From NCBI RefSeq assembly GCF_900638305.1, contig NZ_LR134506.1, positions 620,001 through 684,000 on the forward strand: a DNA stretch of 64,000 nt, in the 5' to 3' direction. The position numbers and the translations under genes were made by a program. The notes below the pieces were generated by a model. The model worked only from the letters and a program-made list of their open reading frames with translations, was not told where the DNA came from and made no database searches. The stretch is from Porphyromonas cangingivalis. GTDB lineage: Bacteria; Bacteroidota; Bacteroidia; Bacteroidales; Porphyromonadaceae. This document shows positions 1-9,031 of this stretch, one piece after another. How positions within the stretch are numbered: the first letter of the stretch is position 1; the number at the start of each line of letters is the position of its first letter.

Positions 1-1
1 T

Positions 2-1171
2 CGTCATCAAAACCCTCAGGGAGCACTTTCTTTGATCGAAGTGCTATCCGATAAATACAAAGGGGTCATAGATTCATTGTACTCTTCTGCAGAGTCTCGA
101 GTGCGGGTCACGGCTTTTGTCCAAGAGAAGATGGACTATATCGAAAGCTTCAAGAACGAACTTTTTTCAGACTTTGAGGAAAAGTGTGTCTTAGCTCTTG
201 GAGAACTGATCTCCACGGAAATGATGAAAGTTCATTTGGCCGAGATCGGTGTCGCCGCAGTCAAACTTCCGGCATTGGACTTTATGGTGACCAATAAGTT
301 CGGTGAGCCGGATCTTGAACGCATTTCGGAATCCCTCAAGAAGCTACTCTCTCAATATCCTGATACTAAACTTTTCCTTACGGAGGGTTATATCTGTCGT
401 AATGCTTATGCCGAGATCGATAATCTCAAACGTGGGGGGAGTGACTATACGGCTTCTATCTTGGGGGCTTGTATAGATGCGAAGGAAGTGCAGATATGGA
501 CAGACATCGATGGTATGCATAACAATGACCCTCGAATTGTCGAGGGGACATCTCCCGTGCGTAATCTTCACTTCGATGAGGCTGCCGAACTCGCTTATTT
601 CGGAGCAAAAATCCTCCACCCTACTTGTATCCATCCGGCTAAGATGCAGAACGTCCCTGTGCGTCTTCTCTACACCATGGATCCATCCGCACCCGGAACA
701 TTGATCTCCAATGTCATCGAACCTGAAAAGATTAAGGCGGTAGCAGTGAAGGATGGTATCACAACAATTAAGGTGCTGAGTACGAGACTACTATTGGCTC
801 ATGGCTTCTTGAGTAGAGTTTTTGAAGTTTTCGAACGACATCAGACACCCATCGATCTTGTTACGACATCAGAAGTGGCTGTAACAGTGGCGATAGACAA
901 TCAGAGCAGACTGGAAGAGATCCTTTCGGAGCTGAAGCGTTTTGCTACAGTCTCCATCGACAATAATATGTCCATAATTTGTATCGCAGGGGATCTCAAC
1001 TGGAAAAATGTCGGATTTGAGGCGGATATCATCAAAGCTCTCGAAGATATACCGGTACGTATGATTTCTTATGGAGGATCCAATCACAATGTATCCATGG
1101 TGATACGTACCGAGGATAAGATAGATGCTCTTCAAAAACTCAGCAAAAAACTATTCAGTCCTAAAAAGTGA
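2..1171 (+). CDS. lysC: Aspartate kinase, 5'-truncated by the window edge
   Basis: Phosphorylates aspartate, the first step to lysine, threonine, methionine and diaminopimelate. The open frame runs to the left edge (389 visible codons; monofunctional enzymes have about 440), so the N-terminal KFGGTS lysine motif is outside the window. Visible are the kinase-domain motif RGGSDYTAS, the segment WTDIDGMHNNDPRIV, and two C-terminal ACT domains (about the last 150 residues) that usually bind the feedback inhibitor. It is not fused to homoserine dehydrogenase. The stop overlaps the GTG start of menA (GTGA), suggesting translational coupling. The TTG near position 32 is internal, not the start. Confidence 0.93.
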   Translation, partial: RHQNPQGALSLIEVLSDKYKGVIDSLYSSAESRVRVTAFVQEKMDYIESFKNELFSDFEEKCVLALGELISTEMMKVHLAEIGVAAVKLPALDFMVTNKFGEPDLERISESLKKLLSQYPDTKLFLTEGYICRNAYAEIDNLKRGGSDYTASILGACIDAKEVQIWTDIDGMHNNDPRIVEGTSPVRNLHFDEAAELAYFGAKILHPTCIHPAKMQNVPVRLLYTMDPSAPGTLISNVIEPEKIKAVAVKDGITTIKVLSTRLLLAHGFLSRVFEVFERHQTPIDLVTTSEVAVTVAIDNQSRLEEILSELKRFATVSIDNNMSIICIAGDLNWKNVGFEADIIKALEDIPVRMISYGGSNHNVSMVIRTEDKIDALQKLSKKLFSPKK

Positions 1172-2097
1172 ATTCTTCCGGCACGGTCTCAAACAATCTA
1201 TCTACTCCCCCATCACGACGATCATTTCTGAAGACTTGGTGGTATGCTATTCGTCCACATACTTTGGGAGCTTCGATCGCACCACTCATTATTGCCGGAG
1301 GGGCATTATGGGCAGACGAGAGCTTTAGGTTTTTGGAGTACTTCTTATGTCTGATCGTTGCTCTCAGTGCTCAGATTTCGAGTAATATCGCAAATGACTA
1401 CTTCGACTATAAAGGAGGGAAAGACACTGCAGATCGTGTTGGCTTTGAGAGGCTTTTGACCAAAGGGGTTGTGACTCCGGGACAAATGTTCGGTGCACTC
1501 GTTATTACGACTTTGACCTGTGCTCTTGCAGGTGGCATTTTGGTCTGGATGGGCGGATGGATTATCCTTTTGATCGGCTTAGCCACACTCTTAGGTATCT
1601 TTGCTTACTCTTCGGGACCATTTCCCCTATCCCATCATGGTTTAGGAGATTTGGCTGTTGTTATTTTCTTTGGGCTCATCCCTGTCTTGGGCACTTACTA
1701 TGTCGTAGCCGGTCCCCCGCCTTTGCATCTCATGTTTTTGGCTCTCGGTATTGGCTTATGGGAGGCTAACATACTGGTCGTAAATAACTATAGAGACTAC
1801 CAAGAAGACTCTAAAAGTGGAAAGAAAACTATCATTGTGCGTATGGGAGTAAAGTCCGGCCCTCGCCTATATGCACTCAATACATTGCTATCGATCTTTG
1901 TGATCATGTTAGGGCTTTATACAGAGGGTAGTACCATTGCAGCTATTATTGTTGCCCTATTATTGACTTTCGTTTGTTTTGTTGCTGTCTATGGCATCCA
2001 AAAACTAAAAGGTAAGCGTCTCAATGGACTATTAAAGTTTACCAATAAGGTAGCTATTTTAATGTCAATCATTCTCTCTCTTTCTCTCATTTTCTGA
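1168..2097 (+). CDS. menA: 1,4-dihydroxy-2-naphthoate polyprenyltransferase (MenA)
   Basis: UbiA-family integral membrane prenyltransferase that attaches the isoprenoid tail to 1,4-dihydroxy-2-naphthoate, the membrane step of menaquinone synthesis. The first Asp-rich motif NDYFDYKGGKD lies at residues 76-86 and the second, NNYRDYQED, at 206-214. About eight hydrophobic helices cover the 309 residues. The start is GTG, overlapping the aspartate kinase stop by 4 nt, and the first twenty residues are polar before the conserved RPHTLGAS segment. Menaquinone is the expected quinone of anaerobic Bacteroidales. Confidence 0.93.
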   Translation: MNSSGTVSNNLSTPPSRRSFLKTWWYAIRPHTLGASIAPLIIAGGALWADESFRFLEYFLCLIVALSAQISSNIANDYFDYKGGKDTADRVGFERLLTKGVVTPGQMFGALVITTLTCALAGGILVWMGGWIILLIGLATLLGIFAYSSGPFPLSHHGLGDLAVVIFFGLIPVLGTYYVVAGPPPLHLMFLALGIGLWEANILVVNNYRDYQEDSKSGKKTIIVRMGVKSGPRLYALNTLLSIFVIMLGLYTEGSTIAAIIVALLLTFVCFVAVYGIQKLKGKRLNGLLKFTNKVAILMSIILSLSLIF

Positions 2098-2114
2098 TAA
2101 ACAAGATTAGTAAA

Positions 2115-2157
2115 GTTCTTTGCTTGAAAGAACAGTGTCTGACATTAAAAATCAGAC
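2115..2157 (+). other. Two small hairpins after menA
   Basis: A 7-bp stem (GTTCTTT/AAAGAAC, 2115-2133) is followed by a 6-bp stem (GTCTGA/TCAGAC, 2137-2157). There is no clear T-run, so termination is only possible. They lie between menA and the dispersed palindrome at 2227. Confidence 0.3.
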
Positions 2158-2226
2158 CTCAGGAGACTCACTTGATCGAGGGTGGTCAGGAAGTCTTTCG
2201 TAACAGCCATTATATTCTGCTCAAAA

Positions 2227-2284
2227 AAGTCGTTTGAATCGATGAAACGAATCATACGACTTTTATCATCAAGTCGTATAACTT
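2227..2284 (+). repeat. Dispersed palindromic element, copy R1
   Basis: One of five related intergenic copies. A 36-nt imperfect palindrome (2227-2262, ends AAGTCGT...ACGACTT) is followed by an 8-nt spacer TTATCATC (2263-2270) and a 14-nt arm AAGTCGTATAACTT (2271-2284). The segment ATACGACTT can pair perfectly with the following AAGTCGTAT. This copy lacks the T-run seen after R2, R3 and R4. It lies between menA and the recF promoter. Confidence 0.75.
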
Positions 2285-2341
2285 GATTTCGAAGGTTCAA
2301 CAACTTTATTTCTCGAGGTGCATATAGTGGTCGGATTTGAG

Positions 2342-2349
2342 TAACTTTG
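2342..2349 (+). promoter_or_regulatory. Bacteroidetes -7 box for recF
   Basis: TAACTTTG matches the TAnnTTTG consensus exactly, 44 nt upstream of the recF ATG. No convincing -33 TTTG is seen. Confidence 0.6.
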
Positions 2350-2393
2350 CAATCAAGTAAAGAAAGTTTTTCGGTTCATTTTTCTCAAAAAGT

Positions 2394-3515
2394 ATGATAC
2401 TACAACAGTTGTCCTTGACCAATTACAAAAACATTGAGGCTACAACCCTGTCTTTTTCAAATAAGCTCAACTGTATCATAGGCTCCAATGGGATGGGAAA
2501 AACCAACCTTCTCGATAGCATCTACTACCTATCTTTTGCACGTACGTGTGTATATCTGCCGGATCATATGGTGGTGAGAAATGGAGCTGAGATGGCTATA
2601 TTGGATGGGAAATACAAGATCGGAGATAAGGATGAGCATCTCTATTGTGGTATCAGGATCGGGAAGTCTAAGGTGTTTAGACGAAACAAGAAGGAGTACA
2701 CCAAGATCTCTGATCACATCGGTGCGTTTCCGTTGGTGATGATATCACCGGCGGACTTCGAGCTCATACGTGGGGGGAGTGAAGAGAGACGTAAGTTTAT
2801 GGATATGATCATATCCCAAGAGTCATCCCCCTATCTCCTTGCGCTCATATCATATCGTAAACTTCTTGAGCAACGTAACAGCATGCTCAAAAAGCGGAGC
2901 TTCAGCACCGAACTCCTTGATATCATTGACGAACAAATGGCACCTCATGCCGAGACCATCATGAGCTACAGGTCTCAGTGGTTGGATAGGATCCGCCCCA
3001 TCTTTCACGAATATTATAACTATATCTCGGACAATAGCGATGACGTGAGTCTGGTATATCACTCTTCGTTGGAGACTGAAGAGATCGCCGCTGCTGAGAC
3101 ATTTCTTCGGATCTGGAAAGAAACGAGGGAAAGAGATATTGCACTCGGGCACACATCCATGGGACCTCATAGAGATGATTTGGATATGTTGCTCAATGGA
3201 GTGCTGATACGCAAGATCGGTTCGCAGGGACAGAATAAGACCTTTATGGTCGCATTGAAATTTGCACAGTTCAGATTGCTACGTATCCTTCAACCCCACA
3301 ACATGCCTTTGCTTCTGCTCGATGATGTCTTCGATAAGCTTGATGCTCATAGAGTGGATCGCATCGTCAGGCTTGTCTCCGGAGAAGAGTTTGGGCAGAT
3401 ATTCATGTCCGATACCAACCGTAAATACTTGGATCAGATATTGTCGAGATTACCGGAAGCCACCTACTCTATCTTTACTGCCCAAGATGGTGTATTTACC
3501 GAAATAAAACCATGA
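2394..3515 (+). CDS. recF: DNA replication and repair protein RecF
   Basis: SMC-like ATPase that helps load RecA at gapped, SSB-coated DNA together with RecO and RecR. Walker A is GSNGMGKT at residues 30-37. Near the C-terminus the signature-like region SQGQNKTFMVALKFAQ precedes Walker B LLLLDDVFDKLD. The length of 373 residues is normal. It starts at ATG downstream of a perfect -7 box, and its stop overlaps the next gene by 4 nt (ATGA). Here recF pairs with a DUF721 gene rather than with dnaA-dnaN. Confidence 0.95.
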   Translation: MILQQLSLTNYKNIEATTLSFSNKLNCIIGSNGMGKTNLLDSIYYLSFARTCVYLPDHMVVRNGAEMAILDGKYKIGDKDEHLYCGIRIGKSKVFRRNKKEYTKISDHIGAFPLVMISPADFELIRGGSEERRKFMDMIISQESSPYLLALISYRKLLEQRNSMLKKRSFSTELLDIIDEQMAPHAETIMSYRSQWLDRIRPIFHEYYNYISDNSDDVSLVYHSSLETEEIAAAETFLRIWKETRERDIALGHTSMGPHRDDLDMLLNGVLIRKIGSQGQNKTFMVALKFAQFRLLRILQPHNMPLLLLDDVFDKLDAHRVDRIVRLVSGEEFGQIFMSDTNRKYLDQILSRLPEATYSIFTAQDGVFTEIKP

Positions 3516-3814
3516 AACGATATACTTCCGAAAGAGTAGATACGCTCCTCAACAAGATGGATGATGAGCTCCCTGTGCTCAAGGCTATAAAGAGACAAAA
3601 AGCTCTCGAAGAAGCTTGGACAAAGATCCCTGATAAGACCTTGAGACAGTTGGAGATAAAGGCAACGATAGATAGCGATGGGGTATTGATACTGATGTGT
3701 ACTTCTGCTGTTGCGCTTGATTATGTGAAACGTCAACGCAGATTCATCGAAAAGTTTCTATTTGACTTTATGCTTGAATGGGAGCTCTCCCAGATCCGAA
3801 TGACCTTGGAGTAA
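3512..3814 (+). CDS. DUF721 family protein, DciA-like helicase operator
   Basis: Small 100-residue protein of the DUF721 family. Members such as DciA help load the replicative helicase DnaB in bacteria that lack DnaC/DnaI loaders. The central part (residues 45-75) has the family pattern of alternating hydrophobic strands ending in LDYVKRQRRFIEKFL. It overlaps recF by ATGA, so both are probably made from one message. The family call is fairly secure; the helicase-loading role is inferred from characterised homologues. Confidence 0.75.
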   Translation: MKRYTSERVDTLLNKMDDELPVLKAIKRQKALEEAWTKIPDKTLRQLEIKATIDSDGVLILMCTSAVALDYVKRQRRFIEKFLFDFMLEWELSQIRMTLE

Positions 3815-3817
3815 AAA

Positions 3818-3851
3818 TCAGGGGATGTATCATGTTAGATACATCCCCTGA
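3818..3851. terminator. Bidirectional hairpin between DUF721 gene and PAP2 gene
   Basis: A perfect 14-bp stem (3818-3831 with 3838-3851) encloses a 6-nt loop. The A-run at 3813-3817 gives a T-run on the minus strand, so it best terminates the leftward PAP2 transcript. It sits between convergent genes. Confidence 0.75.
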
Positions 3852-3877
3852 CCTTCTTATTATGGCTATGAATTCTC

Positions 3878-4579
3878 TTAATTTAGGAAATACCACTTGA
3901 AGATAAACGGAGAAAATATCCATAAACTGATGTAGAAGAGTACCATGGAATAAGCGATCTTCGAGATGCGGTTCTGAGGCCGGATATAGGGAGTCTTTAC
4001 TTTCTCCGAAGGGATGCCGAGAAAGACTTCTCGCCCCATGACATATATCTGATACACAAACCAACCCAAAAGTAGTCCGACACAAATCCCCGGGATGACA
4101 TCTGTAATGAAGTGTACCCCCAAGTAAATCCTCGAATAAGCGACAGTCACAACGACGGTATACACAGCTATAGAATACAATCGATCGCGAAGCAAAAGAG
4201 CTGTAAAGGTGGCTGCCGAAAAGAAGTTGGCCGAGTGCCCCGAGATGAAGCCGTAGCTCCCACCCTTGTATCCTATCACAGTCTTGACCAAGTCCATTGT
4301 CTCAGGATGATGTGTCGGTCTGTATCTCTGAAAGAAGGGCTTGAAGATCTGTGACGATATCTGATCTCCCAAAAAGATCAGCAACCCCATTGCAATGAAC
4401 AGCCACAATATCTCTTTGGGCTTCTGCTTGTAAAATAAAAGTGCAAAAAACACTATACCGTACGGTATCCATGCCAACTTGTCTGAGATGAGATACATCA
4501 CCGAGTCCAAATATGATGTATGAGGACTATTGAGTAGAAGGAAGAAGTCCTTCTCAATCAAAACCCATTGTTCGAGCAT
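3878..4579 (-). CDS. PAP2-family membrane phosphatase
   Basis: Integral membrane phosphatase of the PAP2 superfamily. All three signature motifs are present: K80...RYRP (residues 80-88), SGH (113-115) and SR-x5-H-x3-D (149-160), so it should be catalytically competent. Several hydrophobic helices flank them. Known relatives dephosphorylate undecaprenyl pyrophosphate, phosphatidate or lipid A, and Porphyromonas uses such enzymes on lipid A; the substrate here cannot be told from sequence. It starts 33 nt after batE in the same direction, with no promoter box seen, so it may be read through from the bat operon. Confidence 0.85.
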   Translation of the reverse strand: MLEQWVLIEKDFFLLLNSPHTSYLDSVMYLISDKLAWIPYGIVFFALLFYKQKPKEILWLFIAMGLLIFLGDQISSQIFKPFFQRYRPTHHPETMDLVKTVIGYKGGSYGFISGHSANFFSAATFTALLLRDRLYSIAVYTVVVTVAYSRIYLGVHFITDVIPGICVGLLLGWFVYQIYVMGREVFLGIPSEKVKTPYIRPQNRISKIAYSMVLFYISLWIFSPFIFKWYFLN

Positions 4580-4612
4580 AATCTAATAAGTTGGTAGGTG
4601 GAGTAATTAATT

Positions 4613-5392
4613 TTACAGGTTTGTGAAAACATTGATGACTTCAATGTCAGTAGCAGAGATCCAGCCGACAGTCTTATCGGGTAACGAGACTTCGACAAAA
4701 CCATTGACCTTCTGCAATACTTCTACTTTCAGTCCGGCATGAATTATTACAAGATCTTGTGAAGACATATCAGGAGCACTCTTGACAGTGACGATCTCAG
4801 ACATCACAATAGCTCCGGTGTCGTCATGTGAAAAATGGTAAGACTTGTATGCCATCGCATTCGACACACCACAGAGAAAAAGGAAGACAATAAAAGCATA
4901 GAAGCTGATCATCCTCACGAGACGTTCTCTACCGAATAAGAACAACAAAAAACAAACAACAGCAAGAGTAAACAGCACAATACCCATTGTGAGCCATGTA
5001 TTAAGCATGAACCAATGAGACAAGCTGTCCATCCAGCGAGAAAAGAAGAATGTCGGAGCGACATCGATCTTATCCAACGTGCGAGAGTTGGCAAGCTCTA
5101 TATTATATTTGATATCGGAGTCCGAAGGATCAATAAGGTAAGCTCTCTCGAATGCCAAGACGGCAGGAGCAATTTGATTATCCTTGAAGAAAGCGCAACC
5201 GAGATTGTAGTAAAGTTCAGAGGTTGGCTCCGGAGCATTGGTGATGGCTTCTTCATAGAGACTTATTGCTTTAGCATACTCAGCATTGGCATAAGCCTCG
5301 TCAGCATCCTTGGTATCCGCCTGAGCAAAGGCAGTGACATACGACAAGGCAAAGAGAAGTAGTAAAAGGTACTTCGACATATATTTTTTCAT
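4613..5392 (-). CDS. batE: BatE: TPR and SH3 domain membrane protein
   Basis: Last gene of the Bacteroides aerotolerance operon. It has a signal peptide (cut after TAFAQA), TPR repeats at about residues 30-105, two transmembrane helices at about 130-153 and 163-185, and a C-terminal bacterial SH3 domain (about 195-255). The TPR part should face the periplasm. Bat proteins were linked to oxygen tolerance and cell-envelope function in Bacteroides fragilis and Leptospira; the molecular role is unresolved. The gap to batD is only 5 nt. Confidence 0.88.
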   Translation of the reverse strand: MKKYMSKYLLLLLFALSYVTAFAQADTKDADEAYANAEYAKAISLYEEAITNAPEPTSELYYNLGCAFFKDNQIAPAVLAFERAYLIDPSDSDIKYNIELANSRTLDKIDVAPTFFFSRWMDSLSHWFMLNTWLTMGIVLFTLAVVCFLLFLFGRERLVRMISFYAFIVFLFLCGVSNAMAYKSYHFSHDDTGAIVMSEIVTVKSAPDMSSQDLVIIHAGLKVEVLQKVNGFVEVSLPDKTVGWISATDIEVINVFTNL

Positions 5393-5397
5393 CTTTC

Positions 5398-7248
5398 TTA
5401 TAACTTTTGTGACTCTAAACTTTCAATGACTTCGGCGCATTGGTTGTACAACTGATCTTTTTCACCGACTTCTCCTGTGGGGGTATAGCGGGCGAGTTCG
5501 AGTGTAGACAGCACCGAAAGAGTCTTATTGATAAGAGAACTCTCCACACCACGTGCCTGCATGGTCTCTGCTATCGTATCTTTGGAGAGGTTTGATAATG
5601 GGAGTTGAAGTTTGCTACTCAGATAATCGGAAAGCCCCTTGAGAAGAGCTTCGAAGTAAGCTGTATGGTCTCCCGAATTTTTCTTCAGAATTGCAAGTTT
5701 GAGCCAACGTTTGGCGTGTTTGCCGGCTCTCTTGCTCTTGTATATAGAGAGGTCCCCCATCTCTTTGCGCTTAGCCCTCACGATCGCAAACACAATCAAG
5801 CCTCCGACAGCAACGAGAGCATAAGCTAAAACATAAAGTGGCAGGCTGGGGGTATTGGCACGAGTGCTACTTGTAGATCTCTTGATATAACGAATGTCTT
5901 TACCGAGGTATTTGATCTCCTGCTTGTCCGTGAAGTTGGAGACGGAGGTCTGAGTCGTCACATCACCCTTGTCTACATGGACTTTAATTTCATCGATCTT
6001 TATGGTCTTGTAGGTCGCCGTGGTCGGATCAAAGTAGGCAAAATCAATTTTCGGAATAACAAAGTCTCCTGCATGTCGAGGCACGGCAAAGAACTCTTTA
6101 GATTTACTTCCTCTGACTCCGCTGAGTGTAACATCGATCTGATCATCTTCCTTTGGGTCATAGGCCTCAAATCCTTCAGGGAAAGCAGGTGTCGGGATCT
6201 GTGTCAGCTTGAGGTTTCCTTCCCCCTTCAGTGTGAGCTTTACAGTGAGGCTTTCATTAGCCTTTACGACTGATTGAGGGAGTTCGGCCGATAGAGAGTA
6301 CTGACCTACAGCACCATCAAAGCCTTCCGGCTTGGGTGTCGGAAGGGGCTTGACTTGTATGCTGATAGGCTTGGATTTTATTGTTTTTCGTACATTCTGA
6401 TACGTAGAGAAAAAGCTGTCAAAAATGCTTTCCTCACTGTCAAACTGTGCACGAACGGGTACTGAAACAACAAGGTCAATGGTACCTGATGGTACAACCA
6501 ACTGACCTGACCTCTGAGGGAAGAGATAGACTTGCTTGATCTCGATGGTACGATAAACCTTTCCTTTATACTGTTCTGCTTTAAGTTGTTGAACTTGTGG
6601 AGCCGGTACATCTTGAGCAATGAACCCCTCAAAGTCGGGGAACTTGACATCCTCAAAATTGAAGTCCAAAAGAGAGTAAACTTTGAAAGTGACCAATGTC
6701 CCCTCTTGTTCATAGATACTTGTTTTAGATGCTGTCGCAACGACAAAGACATCATTATCAGATATCCCTGTACTTCCCCTACTTCCTCCATTTGTGTTGG
6801 CTGCCGATCCTGATCGACGAGCAGAAGAAGGAAAAACCTTGATCTTTCGGCTTTGAGTCTTATAAGTCGCAGATCCGACCATTACTGTGGCCGCAGGGAT
6901 CTCGTAATCTCCCGCTTTTTCAGCAAGCAAAACATAAGTGAATGTGGTGTGCTGTTCGGAAGTCCGGTTGCCATTGATGATGGCTATACGTTGGCTTGAG
7001 GATTGGCTTGGACCGTAGAGTACATTCAGCCCTGAGGGTTCATCCATCTTGAACTTCTTACCATCGGCATTGACTGTAAAAGAGATCTTGAATTGCTCGC
7101 CCTCATATATCTCATCAGGGACAGACAATGTAAAATCTGTCTTCCCTTGAGCAAATGCCGAATGACTCCATCCCAAGGAAATAAGGATTAAAAGAAATAT
7201 GCCTGATATTCTTCGTTTCATTGTTTCTGTGCGAGTGATGTTTACCAT
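5398..7248 (-). CDS. batD: BatD: oxygen-tolerance protein
   Basis: A 616-residue exported protein with the BatD architecture: signal peptide ending AFA-QG, a long periplasmic beta-rich region, a single transmembrane helix at about 473-492 and a cytoplasmic C-terminal tail of about 120 residues. The ATG at 7248 overlaps the batC stop by 7 nt. A second in-frame ATG at 7221 begins right before a compact signal peptide (MKRRISGIFLL) and may be the real start. It is likely to work with the VWA proteins BatA and BatB in one membrane complex (inference from operon and family). Confidence 0.9.
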   Translation of the reverse strand: MVNITRTETMKRRISGIFLLILISLGWSHSAFAQGKTDFTLSVPDEIYEGEQFKISFTVNADGKKFKMDEPSGLNVLYGPSQSSSQRIAIINGNRTSEQHTTFTYVLLAEKAGDYEIPAATVMVGSATYKTQSRKIKVFPSSARRSGSAANTNGGSRGSTGISDNDVFVVATASKTSIYEQEGTLVTFKVYSLLDFNFEDVKFPDFEGFIAQDVPAPQVQQLKAEQYKGKVYRTIEIKQVYLFPQRSGQLVVPSGTIDLVVSVPVRAQFDSEESIFDSFFSTYQNVRKTIKSKPISIQVKPLPTPKPEGFDGAVGQYSLSAELPQSVVKANESLTVKLTLKGEGNLKLTQIPTPAFPEGFEAYDPKEDDQIDVTLSGVRGSKSKEFFAVPRHAGDFVIPKIDFAYFDPTTATYKTIKIDEIKVHVDKGDVTTQTSVSNFTDKQEIKYLGKDIRYIKRSTSSTRANTPSLPLYVLAYALVAVGGLIVFAIVRAKRKEMGDLSIYKSKRAGKHAKRWLKLAILKKNSGDHTAYFEALLKGLSDYLSSKLQLPLSNLSKDTIAETMQARGVESSLINKTLSVLSTLELARYTPTGEVGEKDQLYNQCAEVIESLESQKL

Positions 7249-7970
7249 TGTTTTTTATTCTTTCCGGAGCGACTGCGTAGTTGTTTCGCCTTGTCTACCT
7301 TCTTCTGTGTATCTTTCTCATCCTTCAAGAAGGCTTCAAGGATCTTCTGAGCATTATCCTTGGACATCTTTTCTTCTGAAGGATCCTCTTGCTGTTGGGT
7401 TTTATCCTCTTTTTTCTCCTGCTGATCTTGTTGCAGCTCGTTGTTTTGTTGATCTTTGTTTTGATCTTGATTCTCTTGTTGCTTGTCGTCTTGCTTTTGC
7501 TGTTGTTGTTGCTGCTGTTGTTGTTTTTGTTGCTCCAGCAGTTTCTGAGCCAGCGCAAGATTATAGCGAGTCTCCTCATCATCCGGGCGAGCTCTTAGTG
7601 ACTCCTTGTAAGCCTGAATGGCTTCCTCATACTTTTTATCTGACATAAAGACATTACCCAAGTTGTGAGCCACATCCGCCTTTTCGCCGGGAGAGTTCTT
7701 TTGCGTCTCCATGAGCGAAGCATATAGCTTCATAGCCTCTTCTCCCCTCTTGGTACTGTAAAGGGTGTTGGCAAGGTTGTAGTTTGATACCTTATCGTTG
7801 GGATTTATTTCCAAGGCCTTGCGATATTCTATCTCAGCTTTGGAGTATTCCTTTTTCTTATAAAGCTTGGTCCCTTTGCGAGAGTATTGTCTTACCTCTT
7901 TTTGTCCGAAGACGACATGAGATCCTCCCGAAACAAAGAGGAGCAAAGCCATAATTATTAGTCGTTTCAT
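7242..7970 (-). CDS. batC: BatC: TPR protein with Gln-rich tail
   Basis: A 242-residue exported protein with an N-terminal signal peptide and about three TPR units (residues 35-150). A strongly low-complexity Gln/Lys/Asp/Glu segment follows (about 153-205), encoded by an almost uninterrupted run of CAA/CAG codons around 7494-7540, then a short charged C-terminus. Position between batB and batD plus the TPR domain identify BatC. The repeat tract could vary in length between strains. TPRs suggest it bridges partners in the Bat complex. Confidence 0.88.
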   Translation of the reverse strand: MKRLIIMALLLFVSGGSHVVFGQKEVRQYSRKGTKLYKKKEYSKAEIEYRKALEINPNDKVSNYNLANTLYSTKRGEEAMKLYASLMETQKNSPGEKADVAHNLGNVFMSDKKYEEAIQAYKESLRARPDDEETRYNLALAQKLLEQQKQQQQQQQQQKQDDKQQENQDQNKDQQNNELQQDQQEKKEDKTQQQEDPSEEKMSKDNAQKILEAFLKDEKDTQKKVDKAKQLRSRSGKNKKQW

Positions 7971-7987
7971 CTTCTATGATAACCAAT

Positions 7988-9010
7988 TTATTCGCCAAAT
8001 AGTTTCATCCCTCTCAGGTACCTGTTCTTGCGATCAAGATAGATGACATCGAATATCAGAAGTAACAGTGCCGGAATCAGGAAGTAGTGGAACTTCTCAT
8101 CATAAGCACTATAAACGGTGCTCTCCAATTCACTCTTTTCGATCTTGTCCAGTTCTTTTCTGATGATTCGTGTCGTCGTAGATACATCATTGGCCAGGAT
8201 ATAGACACCCCCACTCTCTTGAGCAATCTCTTGTGCCATCACCTCGTTTATCTTGGTAATGACCATTTGACCGTTTTCGTCAAGAAGATATTTTTGACTT
8301 CCTTCAAGCGGTATAGGACCACCCTGAGGTGTGCCGACCCCGATGACATTGACGAGGACACCTTTGTCTTTTGCTTCTTTGACAGCTTTGAGAGCATCAT
8401 CCTCGTGGTTTTCGCCATCAGTGATGAGGATGATCGTCTTCTTTACGGCTTCATTGCTCGTAAAGCTTCGTACAGCAAGATTTACGGCCTTGCCGATGGC
8501 TGTCCCCTGTGCCGCTATGAGATCGGGGGTGGCTGTCGACAAGAACATCTTTGCCGAAACGAAGTCAGATGTTATCGGTAACTGTACAAAAGCATCTCCG
8601 GCAAAAAGTATCAGACCGACCTTGTCGTTGCTGAGATTGTCCACAAGCTTCGAAACAATCCCTTTTGCACGCTCCAACCTTGACGGCTTGACGTCATCCG
8701 AAAGCATGGAGTTGGAGATGTCCATACATATGATGACCTCTATCCCCTCCTTTTTTACCTTTTCGGTCTTACTTCCCATCTGTGGTCGCGCCAACGCTAT
8801 GGTCATCAAGACCAAAGAAGAGACCACTATAATATCCTTGACCACCTTACGCTTGAAGGAGAGATCAGGCATGAGGTCTTTCACCAAGGCCGAGTCTCCG
8901 AACTGTTTTATGATCCTCCGCAATCTTAGGATACGGAAGAATGAAAACAGCCCCAAAAAGGCTATCGGAATGAATAGAAAAAAGAAATATGGATATAAGA
9001 AACGTATCAT
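7988..9010 (-). CDS. batB: BatB: VWA-domain membrane protein
   Basis: A 340-residue protein with two N-terminal transmembrane helices (about 5-25 and 58-76), then a von Willebrand A domain whose metal-site motif DISNS is at residues 97-101, and a final transmembrane helix near the C-terminus (about 308-328). The intact DxSxS motif predicts metal-dependent ligand binding. It lies 21 nt downstream of the paralogous batA; the two VWA proteins are expected to pair. Confidence 0.9.
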   Translation of the reverse strand: MIRFLYPYFFFLFIPIAFLGLFSFFRILRLRRIIKQFGDSALVKDLMPDLSFKRKVVKDIIVVSSLVLMTIALARPQMGSKTEKVKKEGIEVIICMDISNSMLSDDVKPSRLERAKGIVSKLVDNLSNDKVGLILFAGDAFVQLPITSDFVSAKMFLSTATPDLIAAQGTAIGKAVNLAVRSFTSNEAVKKTIILITDGENHEDDALKAVKEAKDKGVLVNVIGVGTPQGGPIPLEGSQKYLLDENGQMVITKINEVMAQEIAQESGGVYILANDVSTTTRIIRKELDKIEKSELESTVYSAYDEKFHYFLIPALLLLIFDVIYLDRKNRYLRGMKLFGE

Positions 9011-9031
9011 ATATAATACTTATTCTGTTGT

